Origin: J088 sp003695505 [NCBI: Candidatus Dadabacteria bacterium]
GTDB taxonomy: Bacteria; J088
NCBI GenBank assembly: GCA_003695505.1
Contig: RFIY01000181.1
Coordinates: 1 to 12,498, forward strand
DNA length: 12,498 bases
Reading direction: 5' to 3'
Shown here piece by piece: positions 1 through 8,164 of the stretch. The first letter of the stretch is position 1. Every line of letters starts with the position of its first letter. Made by a program: the position numbers and the translations under genes. Under the pieces are notes generated by a model. That model did no database searches. It saw only the letters and a list, made by a program, of their open reading frames with translations, and was not told the origin of the DNA.

Positions 1-149
1 CCGATCAGGATCCCGCGTGGAGCGAGCGCCAATGCTTCATCAACAGACAGATCGTCGTTGCGCCGCACCTCGACCTGGGATCCGAGCTCGAGAAGATATT
101 GCACGAGGTTATAGGTAAAGGAATCATAGTTATCGATGACGAGGATCAT
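1..149 (-). CDS. trpG: Anthranilate synthase component II (glutamine amidotransferase), 5' part only
   Basis: The reverse strand from the ATG at 149 gives a frame beginning [19 protein letters not shown], which is the near-invariant N-terminus of the TrpG/PabA class I glutamine amidotransferases. Only the first 49 codons are in the window, so the catalytic Cys-His-Glu triad lies beyond the left edge and cannot be checked. In the family, this subunit releases ammonia from glutamine for the chromorismate-binding TrpE subunit in the first step of tryptophan synthesis, in the cytoplasm. Its ATG overlaps the TGA of trpE in an ATGA arrangement, which points to translational coupling and equal subunit production. 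PabA (folate pathway) has the same N-terminus and some bacteria use one protein for both. The partner TrpE makes trpG the natural name. Confidence 0.93.
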   Translation of the reverse strand, partial: MILVIDNYDSFTYNLVQYLLELGSQVEVRRNDDLSVDEALALAPRGILI

Positions 150-1630
150 GACAGCGTTCCGAACCGGTTGCCGACCATTTCAACCGCGGCAAACAGCGCC
201 GCCGCCTTGTTGATGGTCTCCTTGTATTCCAGCTCCGGCCTGGAATCGGCAACAATGCCGGCGCCGGCCTGCAACAGCAGTGTCTCACCATGATGGAAAA
301 ACGTGCGAATCAGGATACCCGTATCCATGTCTCCGGCGTAATCGAAGTAGCCGATGGCGCCAGAGTACGGCCCACGGCGCACCGGCTCTGTCTCCGCAAT
401 CAGTTGCATGGCTTTCACCTTCGGCGCACCCGATACGGTTCCCGCGGGAAAGGTCGCTGCCAGCAGATCGACGGCCGTCCAGCCGTCCGCCACACGCGAT
501 TCTACGTTGCTGACGATGTGCATGACGTGGCTGTAGCGTTCAATCACCATCTTTTCGGTCAGGCGAACAGACCCGGGCACGCTGACCCGGCCAAGATCGT
601 TGCGCCCCAGATCGACCAGCATCACATGCTCGGCGATTTCCTTCGGATCCGCCAGCAATTCGCGCTCCATTGCCAGATCCTGTTCCGGCGTGCGGCCACG
701 GCGCCGCGTTCCCGCAATCGGGCGCAACGTCGCGCGCGGGCCCTGCTTGCGAACGAGCACTTCCGGGCTTGATCCAATCAATGTACCTTCGTCGAGTTCG
801 AGATAAAACAGATACGGACTCGGATTGATCAGCCGTAACGCGCGATAAAGCCAGAAAGGGTCACCGCGATAGGCGGATTCGAACCGCTGGCTTAGCACAA
901 TCTGGATCGCATCACCGGCGAGAATGGCTTCGCGCAGGGTGTCGACACCGGCCTCGAACGAGGCCCGGCTCTGCACCGGAGCAAACTCGTTCGCCGGTTC
1001 GGGCTCAGCGGGCACCAGCAGATCGGATGTCCGTAGCAGCGCGTCGACAGCTTCGATCCGGGCCTCGGCATCCGCCAGCGAACGTTCCGCATCATCCGAC
1101 GGGTGCGCGATGGCCACGATCTCCGTCGCATGACGTACATTGTCGAAAATCACCGCGGTATCGCACTCAACGAACACACCGTCTGGAAAGGGCGTCAGGT
1201 CTGCCAGGGGATCGGGCACGGTGGGTTCGATCCAGTGGACGGCACCATACCCCAGAAATCCAACCCAGCCACCGACGAATCCGGGGCGCTCTTCGGGACT
1301 GGTCGGGAACAGCGGCGCGTCCGGCGTAGTCAGACGCCGCAATGCATCGAGCGGCGTGCCACCCGCCGGGAGTTCCAGTTGCTCATCGTCCAGCCGCGCT
1401 TCACCGTTGCGCATCAAACGCACGATGCGACGTGGCTGCAGACAGATGATCGAATTTCGCCCCCAGCGCTCACCGCCTTCGACACTTTCGAGCAGCGCCA
1501 TTGCTCCGGCGGGACGCAATTTCAGGAATGCGGAAACCGGCGTATCGGTGTCGGCCAGCACCGTTCGCGACACAATCGTACGATGCCCCGATGCGAGTGC
1601 ATCGAGCAATTGTTGTCGATCGATTGCCAT
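146..1630 (-). CDS. trpE: Anthranilate synthase component I
   Basis: This 494-residue protein converts chorismate and ammonia to anthranilate, the committed step of tryptophan synthesis. The N-terminal domain carries LLES (46-49), and NPSPYLF lies at 269-275; both match the tryptophan feedback site of known TrpE enzymes, so feedback inhibition is expected. The chorismate-binding domain shows the family signatures PIAGTRRRG (304-312), [11 protein letters not shown] (335-345), [12 protein letters not shown] (393-404), YSGAIGYFD (422-430) and [10 protein letters not shown] (471-480). The length is typical. A purine-rich AAGAGG stretch lies just ahead of the ATG, though very close to it. The gene is followed by trpG with a 4-base overlap. 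I saw no Trp-rich leader peptide or attenuator upstream: the 69 bases to the divergent hydrolase gene are too short for a standard one. PabB is the alternative, but the feedback motifs favour TrpE. Confidence 0.97.
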   Translation of the reverse strand: MAIDRQQLLDALASGHRTIVSRTVLADTDTPVSAFLKLRPAGAMALLESVEGGERWGRNSIICLQPRRIVRLMRNGEARLDDEQLELPAGGTPLDALRRLTTPDAPLFPTSPEERPGFVGGWVGFLGYGAVHWIEPTVPDPLADLTPFPDGVFVECDTAVIFDNVRHATEIVAIAHPSDDAERSLADAEARIEAVDALLRTSDLLVPAEPEPANEFAPVQSRASFEAGVDTLREAILAGDAIQIVLSQRFESAYRGDPFWLYRALRLINPSPYLFYLELDEGTLIGSSPEVLVRKQGPRATLRPIAGTRRRGRTPEQDLAMERELLADPKEIAEHVMLVDLGRNDLGRVSVPGSVRLTEKMVIERYSHVMHIVSNVESRVADGWTAVDLLAATFPAGTVSGAPKVKAMQLIAETEPVRRGPYSGAIGYFDYAGDMDTGILIRTFFHHGETLLLQAGAGIVADSRPELEYKETINKAAALFAAVEMVGNRFGTLS

Positions 1631-1699
1631 AGCCTCTTATTGTCGCAGATCCGTGCGCCGTCGGACATCCGCCAACCGTCTATCCCGTAGAATGTAGCC

Positions 1700-2980
1700 A
1701 TGCTGACGTACAAAGAACAGAAAAACGTTGCCCGCTGGTTCTGCGAAGCCGAGATCGCCTGGCTGCAGGATCAGACCACCGATTCGGAGTCGCTCCAGGC
1801 ATTGCGTAGCGCACTCGACTCCCAACCGGCCACGGACCGCTGGCGACGCCGACTCGAATCCTTCGACCGGCTCATCGCACAGCGGCGACGTCCAACCCGG
1901 GACGACGAGTATGTCCGCCACTGGGGTTATGGCGGTATCCGCCTGTTCGAGACCGCGAGTGGGCGCCAGATCTACCAGATTTCCATCCGTTCGTTTCCTG
2001 GTCACGACACCCACTGCTATTACCTGCATGGCGTCGAGCCCGTTCTGATCGACATCGGCAGCGGGCTGCCAAGCAATGGCGCAGACTGGAACGCCCGTGG
2101 CCATGTACTCGATGCCGTCTACGGCATTGATGAAACGATGCGCTCACTTCGTCATCTGGTCATCAGCCATGGCCACGTCGATCACTATGGCTTTCTGCCG
2201 CGTCTGCTGGAGCTGGCTCGCCCGACCATCTACTGCCACGAGCTCGATGCCCGCGTCCTGGAGCAGTTCGACGAACGCATCGTTCTCGCGGGGCTGGATC
2301 TGAAACGGTATCTGCTTCATGCGGGGGTTCCCGCGGACGAAACGCACGCGCTGATCGAATTGTTCAGCGAAGGACGAGAGTATTTCAGCAACTGCGCGGT
2401 CGATATTCGGTTACGCGATGGCTCGGTCATCCCTGGCGGCGGAGAGGTGATCCACGTCCCGGGCCATTGCGCCGGACTGATCTGTATCCGCTTTGATGAC
2501 CTGCTGTTCACTGCCGATCATGTACTGCAGGATGTCACCCCGCACCAGGCGCCGCAGGCGCTCAACCCGTTTTTTGGTCTCGAGCACTATTTCGCCAGTC
2601 TGCACAAGATCGCGGACCTGACGGGCATCCGTCTCGCCCTGCCCTCGCACGGTCCGTTGATTCACGACTTGCGCAGCCGGGTTCAGGACATTCTCTATTT
2701 CCATCAACGTCGTCTCGGACAGGTTCTGGAAATGTTCGCGGAACCGCGCACCGTCGCGGAGATTGCGCAGGAGCTGTTCGGGGATCTGTCGGGATACAAC
2801 GTCATCCTCGGCATCGAAGAGGCCGGCGCACACGTCGAATACCTCCATCAGCACGGCTGGCTGCGCGTCGTCAATGTCGAATCGCTACGCACCGGAGACA
2901 CCACGATTGCGCGGTATGTACAAGACCCGGAAGCGATGAAATACCGCAAAGAGCCAACCGTTCGCGGACGCAGCAGCTAG
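1700..2980 (+). CDS. Metallo-beta-lactamase-fold hydrolase
   Basis: This 426-residue protein is a probable metal-dependent hydrolase of the metallo-beta-lactamase superfamily. The metal-binding set looks complete: HGHVDH (157-162), the His of VPGH (256), the Asp of TADH (273) and the His of SHG (317). The strand LIDIGSG (116-122) precedes them, as usual. The C-terminal part (about 328-410) is helical and then ends in strand-rich sequence (AEIAQELFG, EYLHQHGWL), resembling the winged-helix tail of LACTB2-type members. About 95 residues with no recognised domain precede the core, making the protein longer than the plain fold. The substrate cannot be told from sequence; thioester, ester and RNA substrates all occur in relatives. 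No clear ribosome binding site precedes the ATG. It diverges from trpE and is followed, after 183 bases, by an exporter gene on the same strand. Confidence 0.9.
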   Translation: MLTYKEQKNVARWFCEAEIAWLQDQTTDSESLQALRSALDSQPATDRWRRRLESFDRLIAQRRRPTRDDEYVRHWGYGGIRLFETASGRQIYQISIRSFPGHDTHCYYLHGVEPVLIDIGSGLPSNGADWNARGHVLDAVYGIDETMRSLRHLVISHGHVDHYGFLPRLLELARPTIYCHELDARVLEQFDERIVLAGLDLKRYLLHAGVPADETHALIELFSEGREYFSNCAVDIRLRDGSVIPGGGEVIHVPGHCAGLICIRFDDLLFTADHVLQDVTPHQAPQALNPFFGLEHYFASLHKIADLTGIRLALPSHGPLIHDLRSRVQDILYFHQRRLGQVLEMFAEPRTVAEIAQELFGDLSGYNVILGIEEAGAHVEYLHQHGWLRVVNVESLRTGDTTIARYVQDPEAMKYRKEPTVRGRSS

Positions 2981-3053
2981 AATCCGCGTTCCTCACAGAC
3001 CATGGCGCGGCGTGTCGGCACCTGAGCCGCAACAGGTCAAACAACGATTCGTT

Positions 3054-3082
3054 TTGCCGGTTTGCGTCAAAATCGTTAAGAT
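3054..3082 (+). promoter_or_regulatory. Candidate sigma-70 promoter for the RND exporter gene
   Basis: A TTGCCG hexamer (3054-3059) and a TAAGAT hexamer (3077-3082) are separated by exactly 17 bases. The start of transcription would be near 3089, giving a leader of about 75 bases to the exporter ATG. The surrounding gap (2981-3163) is visibly richer in A+T than the genes. An ATCGTT direct repeat (3072-3077 and 3089-3094) flanks the -10 element. The call rests on consensus match and position only. Confidence 0.5.
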
Positions 3083-3163
3083 AGGAACATCGTTTAACTG
3101 CATGCAAGCGGTTACACGCACAAGAATGCGCCACCGCCCCGGTTCCCGAAAGAGAGTGCCCCG

Positions 3164-5503
3164 ATGAGCGAACGTCGTGACCTTGCGGAACGCTTTGCGG
3201 ATATTCTGTTCCGCTATCAGAAGCTCTGGCTGGCCATCTCCGTCGCCCTCACGCTCGGACTCGGATTCTTTATCAAGGATCTCCGTATCGACAATTCTGT
3301 CGAGGTCCTGTTTCAGAAAACATCGCCGATTGTTCAGGCCTACAAAAAATTCACCCGGATCTTCGGAAACGCGGAGCTCGCGGTCATCGCGTTTCGTGAC
3401 GAACGCGGCGTCTTCCATCCAGAGGTCCTGGACGAAATCGAGCATCTGACCAACGACATCCTCACGAAGGTGCCGCACGTCGAGAACGTCATCAGCCTGA
3501 CGAACGTCCAGGTTCTCGATCGAACCGAGGACGGGTTTACCGTTCGCCCGATCGTCGAGACGACGCCGGACCCCCTTACCACGGACGCCGGACGACACGA
3601 GCTGGTGAAACGCGCCCAGGAAGAGCCGTTCATTCGCCGCACGCTCGTATCGGACGATGGAACCACGACGAGTCTGGTCGTCAAAACGGTATACCTGGAA
3701 GGCAACCAAACCTATCGCCAGGAACTGACCAATGCGCTGCGTGAGCTGCTCGAACCATACCGCGAAAAGTACGGCACCGAGTACTACCTCGGAGGGCCGC
3801 CGGTCTTTCTGACCTACTTCGATGAGTACATCCTGCAGGACATGCTCACGTTCGGGCCGCTGACCGTGTTGATCATGTTTGTGATCCTGTTCCTGACGTT
3901 TCGTTCGTGGATCGGCATCGTCCTGCCGATGGGCGTAGTCGCGATCGGCGCGATCTGGACGGTTGGGTTCATGGGCGCGATGGGATTTCCGATTACGCTG
4001 GCGACGACGATCATACCGCCACTGTTGTTCGTCATCGGACTCGAAGATGCGATCTACATCCTCAGCTTTTTCCGCAAAGAGGCGATTGCCTCGGACGACG
4101 CGTTCACCCGCGCACGAAACACGGCAGCCCACACGAACATTGCCTGCTTCCTGACATCGATCACGACAGCCATCGGCTTCGGATCTCTGATGATCACGGA
4201 CATCAATGCGGTTTATGAAACAGGCATGGTCAGCGCCGTCGGTTCGATGGCGGTCTGGGCGAGCAACAACATCATTCTGCCGCTCGTGTTGCAGTGGATC
4301 CCGTATAACGTCCGCGATGAAGAGACCGAAGAAAAGCTGGAGCACGGGCTGCTGCAGCGATTCCTCGACAAACTGCTCGAATGGAACCTCGCCCACCCCT
4401 GGGCCGTGCTGATGTTTGGTCTGGCGGTTGCGGCGGCGTTTATCCCTGGCATGATGCACCTGAAAGTCGAAACCAACTTCGTCAAGTATTTCCGCGAAGA
4501 GACGCCCATCTATCAGGCGCAGCAGTTCATCCAGAAAAACCTGTCTGGCGTCGCGCCGCTCGAAATCCTCGTCGACACACACGAACCGGATGGCATGCTC
4601 AATCCGGATGTCCTTCACGAAATGGACGACATTGAACGTGTGCTTCGAGAAGACCCCATTGTCGACTGGTCGTTTGGCACCCAGGACTTTTTCGAACTGA
4701 TGCACAAATACGTTGCCGACGACCCGAGTCAGCCCATTACTGACCCGGCTCTGCTCAGCCAGTACATTCTGCTCTACCAGATTTCAGGCGGCGGCGCTGG
4801 TCTCGAAGATTTCCTGGATACGGATCGCCAGTACGGACGCATTTCGGCGCGGCTGCAGGATCAGCCGACCAGCGTCCTCAAGCACACGCTTGGCCGAGTT
4901 CAGGCCCGCATGGACGAGACGACATCGGGCGCCACCTATCAGTTCGCCGACAACACCGCGATGTTGGTCAGCATCGTCGACGCGATGCTGCTGAACACCG
5001 CGGAATCGCTGTTGATCGCGTCTGTTGTCATCTTTCTGCTGATCTGGATCTATGTGCGTTCGGCGCTGATCAGTTTGCTGTTCATGATTCCAAACCTGAT
5101 CCCGGTCGGAGCAGTGCTTGGGGTCATGGGCTATACCGGCGTTGAACTCAATATTTCAACAATGATGATCGGTGCGGTCGCCATTGGTCTGGCCGTCAAC
5201 AATACGATCCATATCTTTGCCCATTTCCCGCGCAGTCTGGTGCATGCCAACGGCGACCTGGACGAGGCCGCACACGAAACGATGCACACCGTCGGTCGCG
5301 CGGCCGTCTCAGCGGGCGTCGCGTTACTGGCGGGATTCGCCGTACTGTCGTTTTCGTACTTCTATCCGAACGTCTATTTCGGGGCGCTCAGCGCCTTTAC
5401 GATGGTCATCGCGCTCGTTTGCGACCTGACCATCTCATATACGTTCTGGATCTTGCTTGGCAAGCGGGGCTACCGTGGCCCGGCCCATATGCAGAAGGGC
5501 TGA
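3164..5503 (+). CDS. RND superfamily (MMPL/COG1033-type) membrane exporter
   Basis: This 779-residue inner-membrane protein has the duplicated RND plan. TM1 lies at about 20-37, followed by a large periplasmic loop (38-225) and a TM bundle at about 229-380. A second half then repeats this: TM at 412-430, loop 432-612, TM bundle 614-765. Relatives move lipids, sterols, hopanoids or hydrophobic compounds using the proton gradient. The first half keeps the acidic relay-type motif IGLEDAIYIL (291-300). The matching place in the second half reads IGLAVNNTIHIF (674-685), with Asn-Asn where many relatives have Asp. An AGAGAG stretch seven bases before the ATG supports the start. The stop codon abuts the stop of the convergent gene. 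The cargo is unknown; the upstream hydrolase could act on the same compound, but nothing proves that. Confidence 0.93.
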   Translation: MSERRDLAERFADILFRYQKLWLAISVALTLGLGFFIKDLRIDNSVEVLFQKTSPIVQAYKKFTRIFGNAELAVIAFRDERGVFHPEVLDEIEHLTNDILTKVPHVENVISLTNVQVLDRTEDGFTVRPIVETTPDPLTTDAGRHELVKRAQEEPFIRRTLVSDDGTTTSLVVKTVYLEGNQTYRQELTNALRELLEPYREKYGTEYYLGGPPVFLTYFDEYILQDMLTFGPLTVLIMFVILFLTFRSWIGIVLPMGVVAIGAIWTVGFMGAMGFPITLATTIIPPLLFVIGLEDAIYILSFFRKEAIASDDAFTRARNTAAHTNIACFLTSITTAIGFGSLMITDINAVYETGMVSAVGSMAVWASNNIILPLVLQWIPYNVRDEETEEKLEHGLLQRFLDKLLEWNLAHPWAVLMFGLAVAAAFIPGMMHLKVETNFVKYFREETPIYQAQQFIQKNLSGVAPLEILVDTHEPDGMLNPDVLHEMDDIERVLREDPIVDWSFGTQDFFELMHKYVADDPSQPITDPALLSQYILLYQISGGGAGLEDFLDTDRQYGRISARLQDQPTSVLKHTLGRVQARMDETTSGATYQFADNTAMLVSIVDAMLLNTAESLLIASVVIFLLIWIYVRSALISLLFMIPNLIPVGAVLGVMGYTGVELNISTMMIGAVAIGLAVNNTIHIFAHFPRSLVHANGDLDEAAHETMHTVGRAAVSAGVALLAGFAVLSFSYFYPNVYFGALSAFTMVIALVCDLTISYTFWILLGKRGYRGPAHMQKG

Positions 5504-6283
5504 TCAGGCGTCGAATTCGCTCCGGGAAAGCTGCTGCTCGAACAGGCCGGTGCGCGTTTCGTCCCCTGCTTCGGGCAGATGCGACACGCTGACACCAGTG
5601 GTCACGGCGAACGTCGCCGGATCGCCGTCAAGCAGGCGGTCGAATTCGACTCCGATGCTGTAGCCCCCCTCGGGCAGGCGCTGCTTGCGGCGCACGTTCG
5701 CGCGCACGTCGATATACGCTTCGTCACGGGGCGAAAAGACGCGCATCCTGACCGTCGAGAACAGGATCGGATCCGGAATGACGCCGCCAAGGCCGGATCC
5801 AGAGATGTTCTCGGTGTATCCTTCGATGGTGCGCGACTCGAGATAGATCCAGAACTTCAGCCGTACCCGTTTCCGTGTCGAACGACCCAGGCATTCGCCC
5901 ATCACTTCCTCAAGCTGATCCGCTGAAAACGGACGCACGAGAATGCGGTCGATGTCCCGTTCGACGACCCGTTTCGCGCGCTCTTCCGTGTCGGGATCCG
6001 GCAACAGCAGGGCTGGTATTTCGTTCGCCGGATCGTTGCGCAGCAACTCCAGATAAAATCGGAGTTTCTCTGTCAGCCCGGTTCGGAAGTCGACCGCGAC
6101 AAGCCCGATGTCTCCCTGCAACCTGCGCAACAGCAGTTTGTAGGTGTCAAGATGATGAATCATCAGCCAGCGCAGCCCGGCCGATCGTTCCAGAGGCTCG
6201 ATGTATTCAGCCGCGGACCCGACCGACTCCACGATGATCGCGACCGGACCGCGCTTGCCGTTTGCGCCGTTCACTTCAGCCAT
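5504..6283 (-). CDS. Degenerate receiver-like plus PilZ domain protein
   Basis: With the ATG at 6283 the protein has 259 residues. Residues 12-132 have the alternating strand-helix pattern of a response-regulator receiver. Asp65 (VAVDFRTG) sits where the phosphorylated Asp would be, but the usual acidic pair after strand 1 is ES (19-20), the Thr/Ser after strand 4 is Pro, and the invariant Lys is Arg (VRPF, 116-119). It is therefore probably a pseudo-receiver. Residues 136-220 form a PilZ domain with both c-di-GMP motifs intact: R137-x3-R141 and N159-x-S161-x2-G164. It likely binds c-di-GMP and acts on a partner in the cytoplasm or at the membrane. The start overlaps the last 13 bases of the Yip1-like gene in another frame, so the two are probably translated together. 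An in-frame extension up to 6469 exists but is Arg-rich shadow sequence inside that gene. Confidence 0.87.
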   Translation of the reverse strand: MAEVNGANGKRGPVAIIVESVGSAAEYIEPLERSAGLRWLMIHHLDTYKLLLRRLQGDIGLVAVDFRTGLTEKLRFYLELLRNDPANEIPALLLPDPDTEERAKRVVERDIDRILVRPFSADQLEEVMGECLGRSTRKRVRLKFWIYLESRTIEGYTENISGSGLGGVIPDPILFSTVRMRVFSPRDEAYIDVRANVRRKQRLPEGGYSIGVEFDRLLDGDPATFAVTTGVSVSHLPEAGDETRTGLFEQQLSRSEFDA

Positions 6284-7143
6284 GGCACCGTTTCCAGTCC
6301 TTCGAGCGCAACCGGGCCTGCCGTCACGATGGCGGCGACGATCAACGCCCCGATCAGCACCAGCGGCAGCAGCGCCAGGATGAAAGGTGCGGCTGCGAGC
6401 GCACTCGTTCGAGCGCGCGACAGATCGTACCAGACGGATGCACCCGTCGCGGCCAGCCAGACCCAGCACATCGCCGCCGCAAACGACCCCACGACGGGGA
6501 CGACCTTGAGTGGCGACGCGGCATTGGCCAGACCGGCGAGCACGAGCAGCTCAATGAATCGACCACCGACGCCAAGCAACCGCAACACGAACCACAGTAG
6601 CACGGCCTGGCTGAGCAGTCTCGCGACCGGCGTCAGGACGATCCATGTGAGCAGCAGGCGTCCGGCGGATTCGGCCTCCAGCAGACCGGCACTGAGCCGC
6701 CGCATGACAATCAGTTCCCCCGGCCACGCCAGTATTTCGCCGATCATCACAAAAAGCACACCCAGGACGAGCAATTGCGCCGGTGGCGCCATCTGCAGTC
6801 GGCGAAATGCGGCTTCGGGTCGCCGCAACAGGTTCCACCAAATGTCGAGTGGCGCCTCCACGACGGCCTCGGTGGCGCCTCCGGCTGTCAGCTCGCCATA
6901 CTCGGACTCCGGAGTCGTTTCGACCTCGACTCGGGTGCGCACACCGGCCCGGCCCAGCGCTTCCATCCACTCTGTCGCGCGCTGAAACGTGAACGCTCCG
7001 GGAACTTCACGCGGAAACAATTCCGCATACGGCAATTGCGCGATCTCTTCGCCGAAGATACGCTGCAAAAATCCGCGCACGCGCGCCTCATCGGACTCTG
7101 GAATCACCCCTTCGAGGTGAAGCCTGTAAGTTACGGTAGACAT
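6271..7143 (-). CDS. Yip1-family-like integral membrane protein with soluble N-terminal domain
   Basis: This 290-residue protein has a soluble N-terminal part (1-~98) of beta-alpha-beta character that I cannot assign. A hydrophobic C-terminal part follows, with about five membrane segments at roughly 122-140, 162-182, 183-207, 212-232 and 252-274. The segment order and the WWNLLRRPEAAF stretch ahead of the first one match bacterial Yip1 (PF04893-type) proteins, whose biochemical role is mostly unknown. The overlap with the downstream receiver/PilZ gene suggests a two-gene operon in which a c-di-GMP sensor could act on this membrane protein; that is inference. No strong ribosome binding site is seen before the ATG at 7143. 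It diverges from a small membrane protein gene 89 bases away. Confidence 0.75.
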   Translation of the reverse strand: MSTVTYRLHLEGVIPESDEARVRGFLQRIFGEEIAQLPYAELFPREVPGAFTFQRATEWMEALGRAGVRTRVEVETTPESEYGELTAGGATEAVVEAPLDIWWNLLRRPEAAFRRLQMAPPAQLLVLGVLFVMIGEILAWPGELIVMRRLSAGLLEAESAGRLLLTWIVLTPVARLLSQAVLLWFVLRLLGVGGRFIELLVLAGLANAASPLKVVPVVGSFAAAMCWVWLAATGASVWYDLSRARTSALAAAPFILALLPLVLIGALIVAAIVTAGPVALEGLETVPWLK

Positions 7144-7188
7144 CGGCGGTCATGCTACCATGGCGGTACCCGTTTTCGGCCCGTCGCT

Positions 7189-7204
7189 GCCGATCCGCAT
7201 CGGC
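7189..7204. repeat. Perfect 6-bp inverted repeat between divergent membrane-protein genes
   Basis: GCCGAT (7189-7194) and ATCGGC (7199-7204) are separated by the four bases CCGC. The repeat lies in the 89-base gap between the Yip1-like gene and the small membrane protein gene. It could be an operator or a short hairpin in the leader of the plus-strand gene. There is no T tract, so a terminator is unlikely. A chance repeat of this size is quite possible. Confidence 0.3.
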
Positions 7205-7232
7205 GTTGCAATTTCCTCGGGAGCCCCGACTG

Positions 7233-7574
7233 ATGCAGACTGTCTTCTGGATTTTGTGCGCCCTCGCGACCTGGATCGAAGTGCGCCTGGCACTTGGCGT
7301 CTGGCACGCCTGGGAATCGGCCTCACTGTACTGGCTGGCAGTGCGCCTGCGGGGCGACCCGCTCGTTCAGTTTCTTGTGGCCGAATTCGTGCTGCTGCGA
7401 TTTGCGCTCTTCCTGATTGGCCTGCAATTGTCAGCCAACCGTCGCTACCGGGGTGCGGCAGCGTGGCTGGCGTTTGTGCCCGTATTCGGCGCGCCGCTGG
7501 CATACGCCTGCGCCATCGAGCTGGGCACGCCGGCAAACCGGGATCACGCCGACAAGCGCAGCACTTCCCGGTAA
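7233..7574 (+). CDS. Small hypothetical membrane protein
   Basis: With the ATG at 7233 this is a 113-residue protein. It has hydrophobic stretches at about 3-20, 47-66 and 74-96, so two or three membrane passes are likely, with an Arg-rich turn (NRRYRG, 69-74) that would face the cytoplasm. The tail (97-113) is polar. I recognise no family. A GGGAG motif ends nine bases ahead of this ATG, whereas the in-frame upstream ATG at 7152 would add an Arg/Pro-rich segment with no membrane-protein character, so the later start is preferred. The reading frame crosses the end of the convergent thpR gene, with the last 31 bases shared between the strands. Confidence 0.65.
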   Translation: MQTVFWILCALATWIEVRLALGVWHAWESASLYWLAVRLRGDPLVQFLVAEFVLLRFALFLIGLQLSANRRYRGAAAWLAFVPVFGAPLAYACAIELGTPANRDHADKRSTSR

Positions 7575-8164
7575 CAGGTTCCGGTATCCGGGTCTCGTTC
7601 CCGGCAATACAGCGTTGGTGCACCACAGCGCAACGCCAGACCACGCACGGACTGCGCCTCGGCCCAGGCGATAGCCCGGTGCCGCACCGGCATCGGCGCG
7701 TTGCGCGAAATCCGGGCGATCGTGACGTGTGGGCGCGGGCCATCTCGATGCATCGTGACGCCGAAATCGCGTAATTGTCGGGCACACGTCCGCATGGCCG
7801 CCGCGACACGGGCTGCGGCCTCATCTGGTTCTGGTTCGACCGCCAGTGCGCTGAACCGCGTCACTGGCCCCATTGGCACGACGCGTGCGGCGGACAGAGC
7901 CGCGTGATCCCGCGCCAGGTCGAGGAGGTGGTCGCGGATGCGATCCCACGCCCGCTCGGCATCAGCGCGGGATCGGCGCCCCAGAAACGCCAGCGTCAGA
8001 TGCAGATCGAGCTCATGAAGAAAATGGACGCCTTCCGGCGGCGGTGTCAATGCGCGTAGAATGTCCGCGCCGTCGCGCACCGGAAGCGCGAGAAACCAGG
8101 TGCGCAGCGCCTCGTCTTTCGGATCAGCCTGCGTCGAACAACTGCTCGACGATGAACCAGCCAC
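7544..8164 (-). CDS. thpR: RNA 2',3'-cyclic phosphodiesterase (LigT/2H family); start uncertain
   Basis: The frame shows both active-site motifs of the 2H phosphoesterases: HLTLAFLG (H-x-T) and, about 90 residues later, HVTIAR (H-x-T). The opening strand RTWFLALPV is like the FFALDLP-type N-terminus of bacterial ThpR/LigT. The enzyme opens 2',3'-cyclic phosphate ends of RNA. No ATG lies near the expected N-terminus. The GTG at 8164 is listed (206 residues), with AGAAG nine bases ahead, but it adds about 19 Ser-rich residues not expected in the family. A CTG at 8107, directly before RTWFL and preceded by GACGAGG, would give 187 residues, the usual family length. Either way the gene is linked to the upstream unknown gene: the GTG start overlaps it by 41 bases, the CTG start lies 16 bases beyond its stop. 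Function is secure; start is not. Confidence 0.85.
   Translation of the reverse strand: MAGSSSSSCSTQADPKDEALRTWFLALPVRDGADILRALTPPPEGVHFLHELDLHLTLAFLGRRSRADAERAWDRIRDHLLDLARDHAALSAARVVPMGPVTRFSALAVEPEPDEAAARVAAAMRTCARQLRDFGVTMHRDGPRPHVTIARISRNAPMPVRHRAIAWAEAQSVRGLALRCGAPTLYCRERDPDTGTCYREVLRLSA

Noticed and set aside
1688-1699. Leaderless promoter of the hydrolase gene (TAGAAT just before the ATG)
   Set aside because: No -35 hexamer at a usable distance and no extended -10; a single six-base match is too weak.
1631-1699. Tryptophan attenuator or leader peptide ahead of trpE
   Set aside because: The gap is only 69 bases, with no run of Trp codons in a short frame and no terminator-like hairpin.
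2993-4705. 570-codon open frame on the minus strand opposite the exporter gene
   Set aside because: Its translation is rich in Arg, Asp, Gln and His with no fold-like pattern. The opposite frame encodes a convincing RND protein with membrane segments. Long antisense frames are expected at this base composition.
6152-6985. 277-codon plus-strand frame opposite the Yip1-like gene
   Set aside because: Ser/Arg/Thr/Pro-rich low-complexity product; the minus-strand frame has clear membrane segments.
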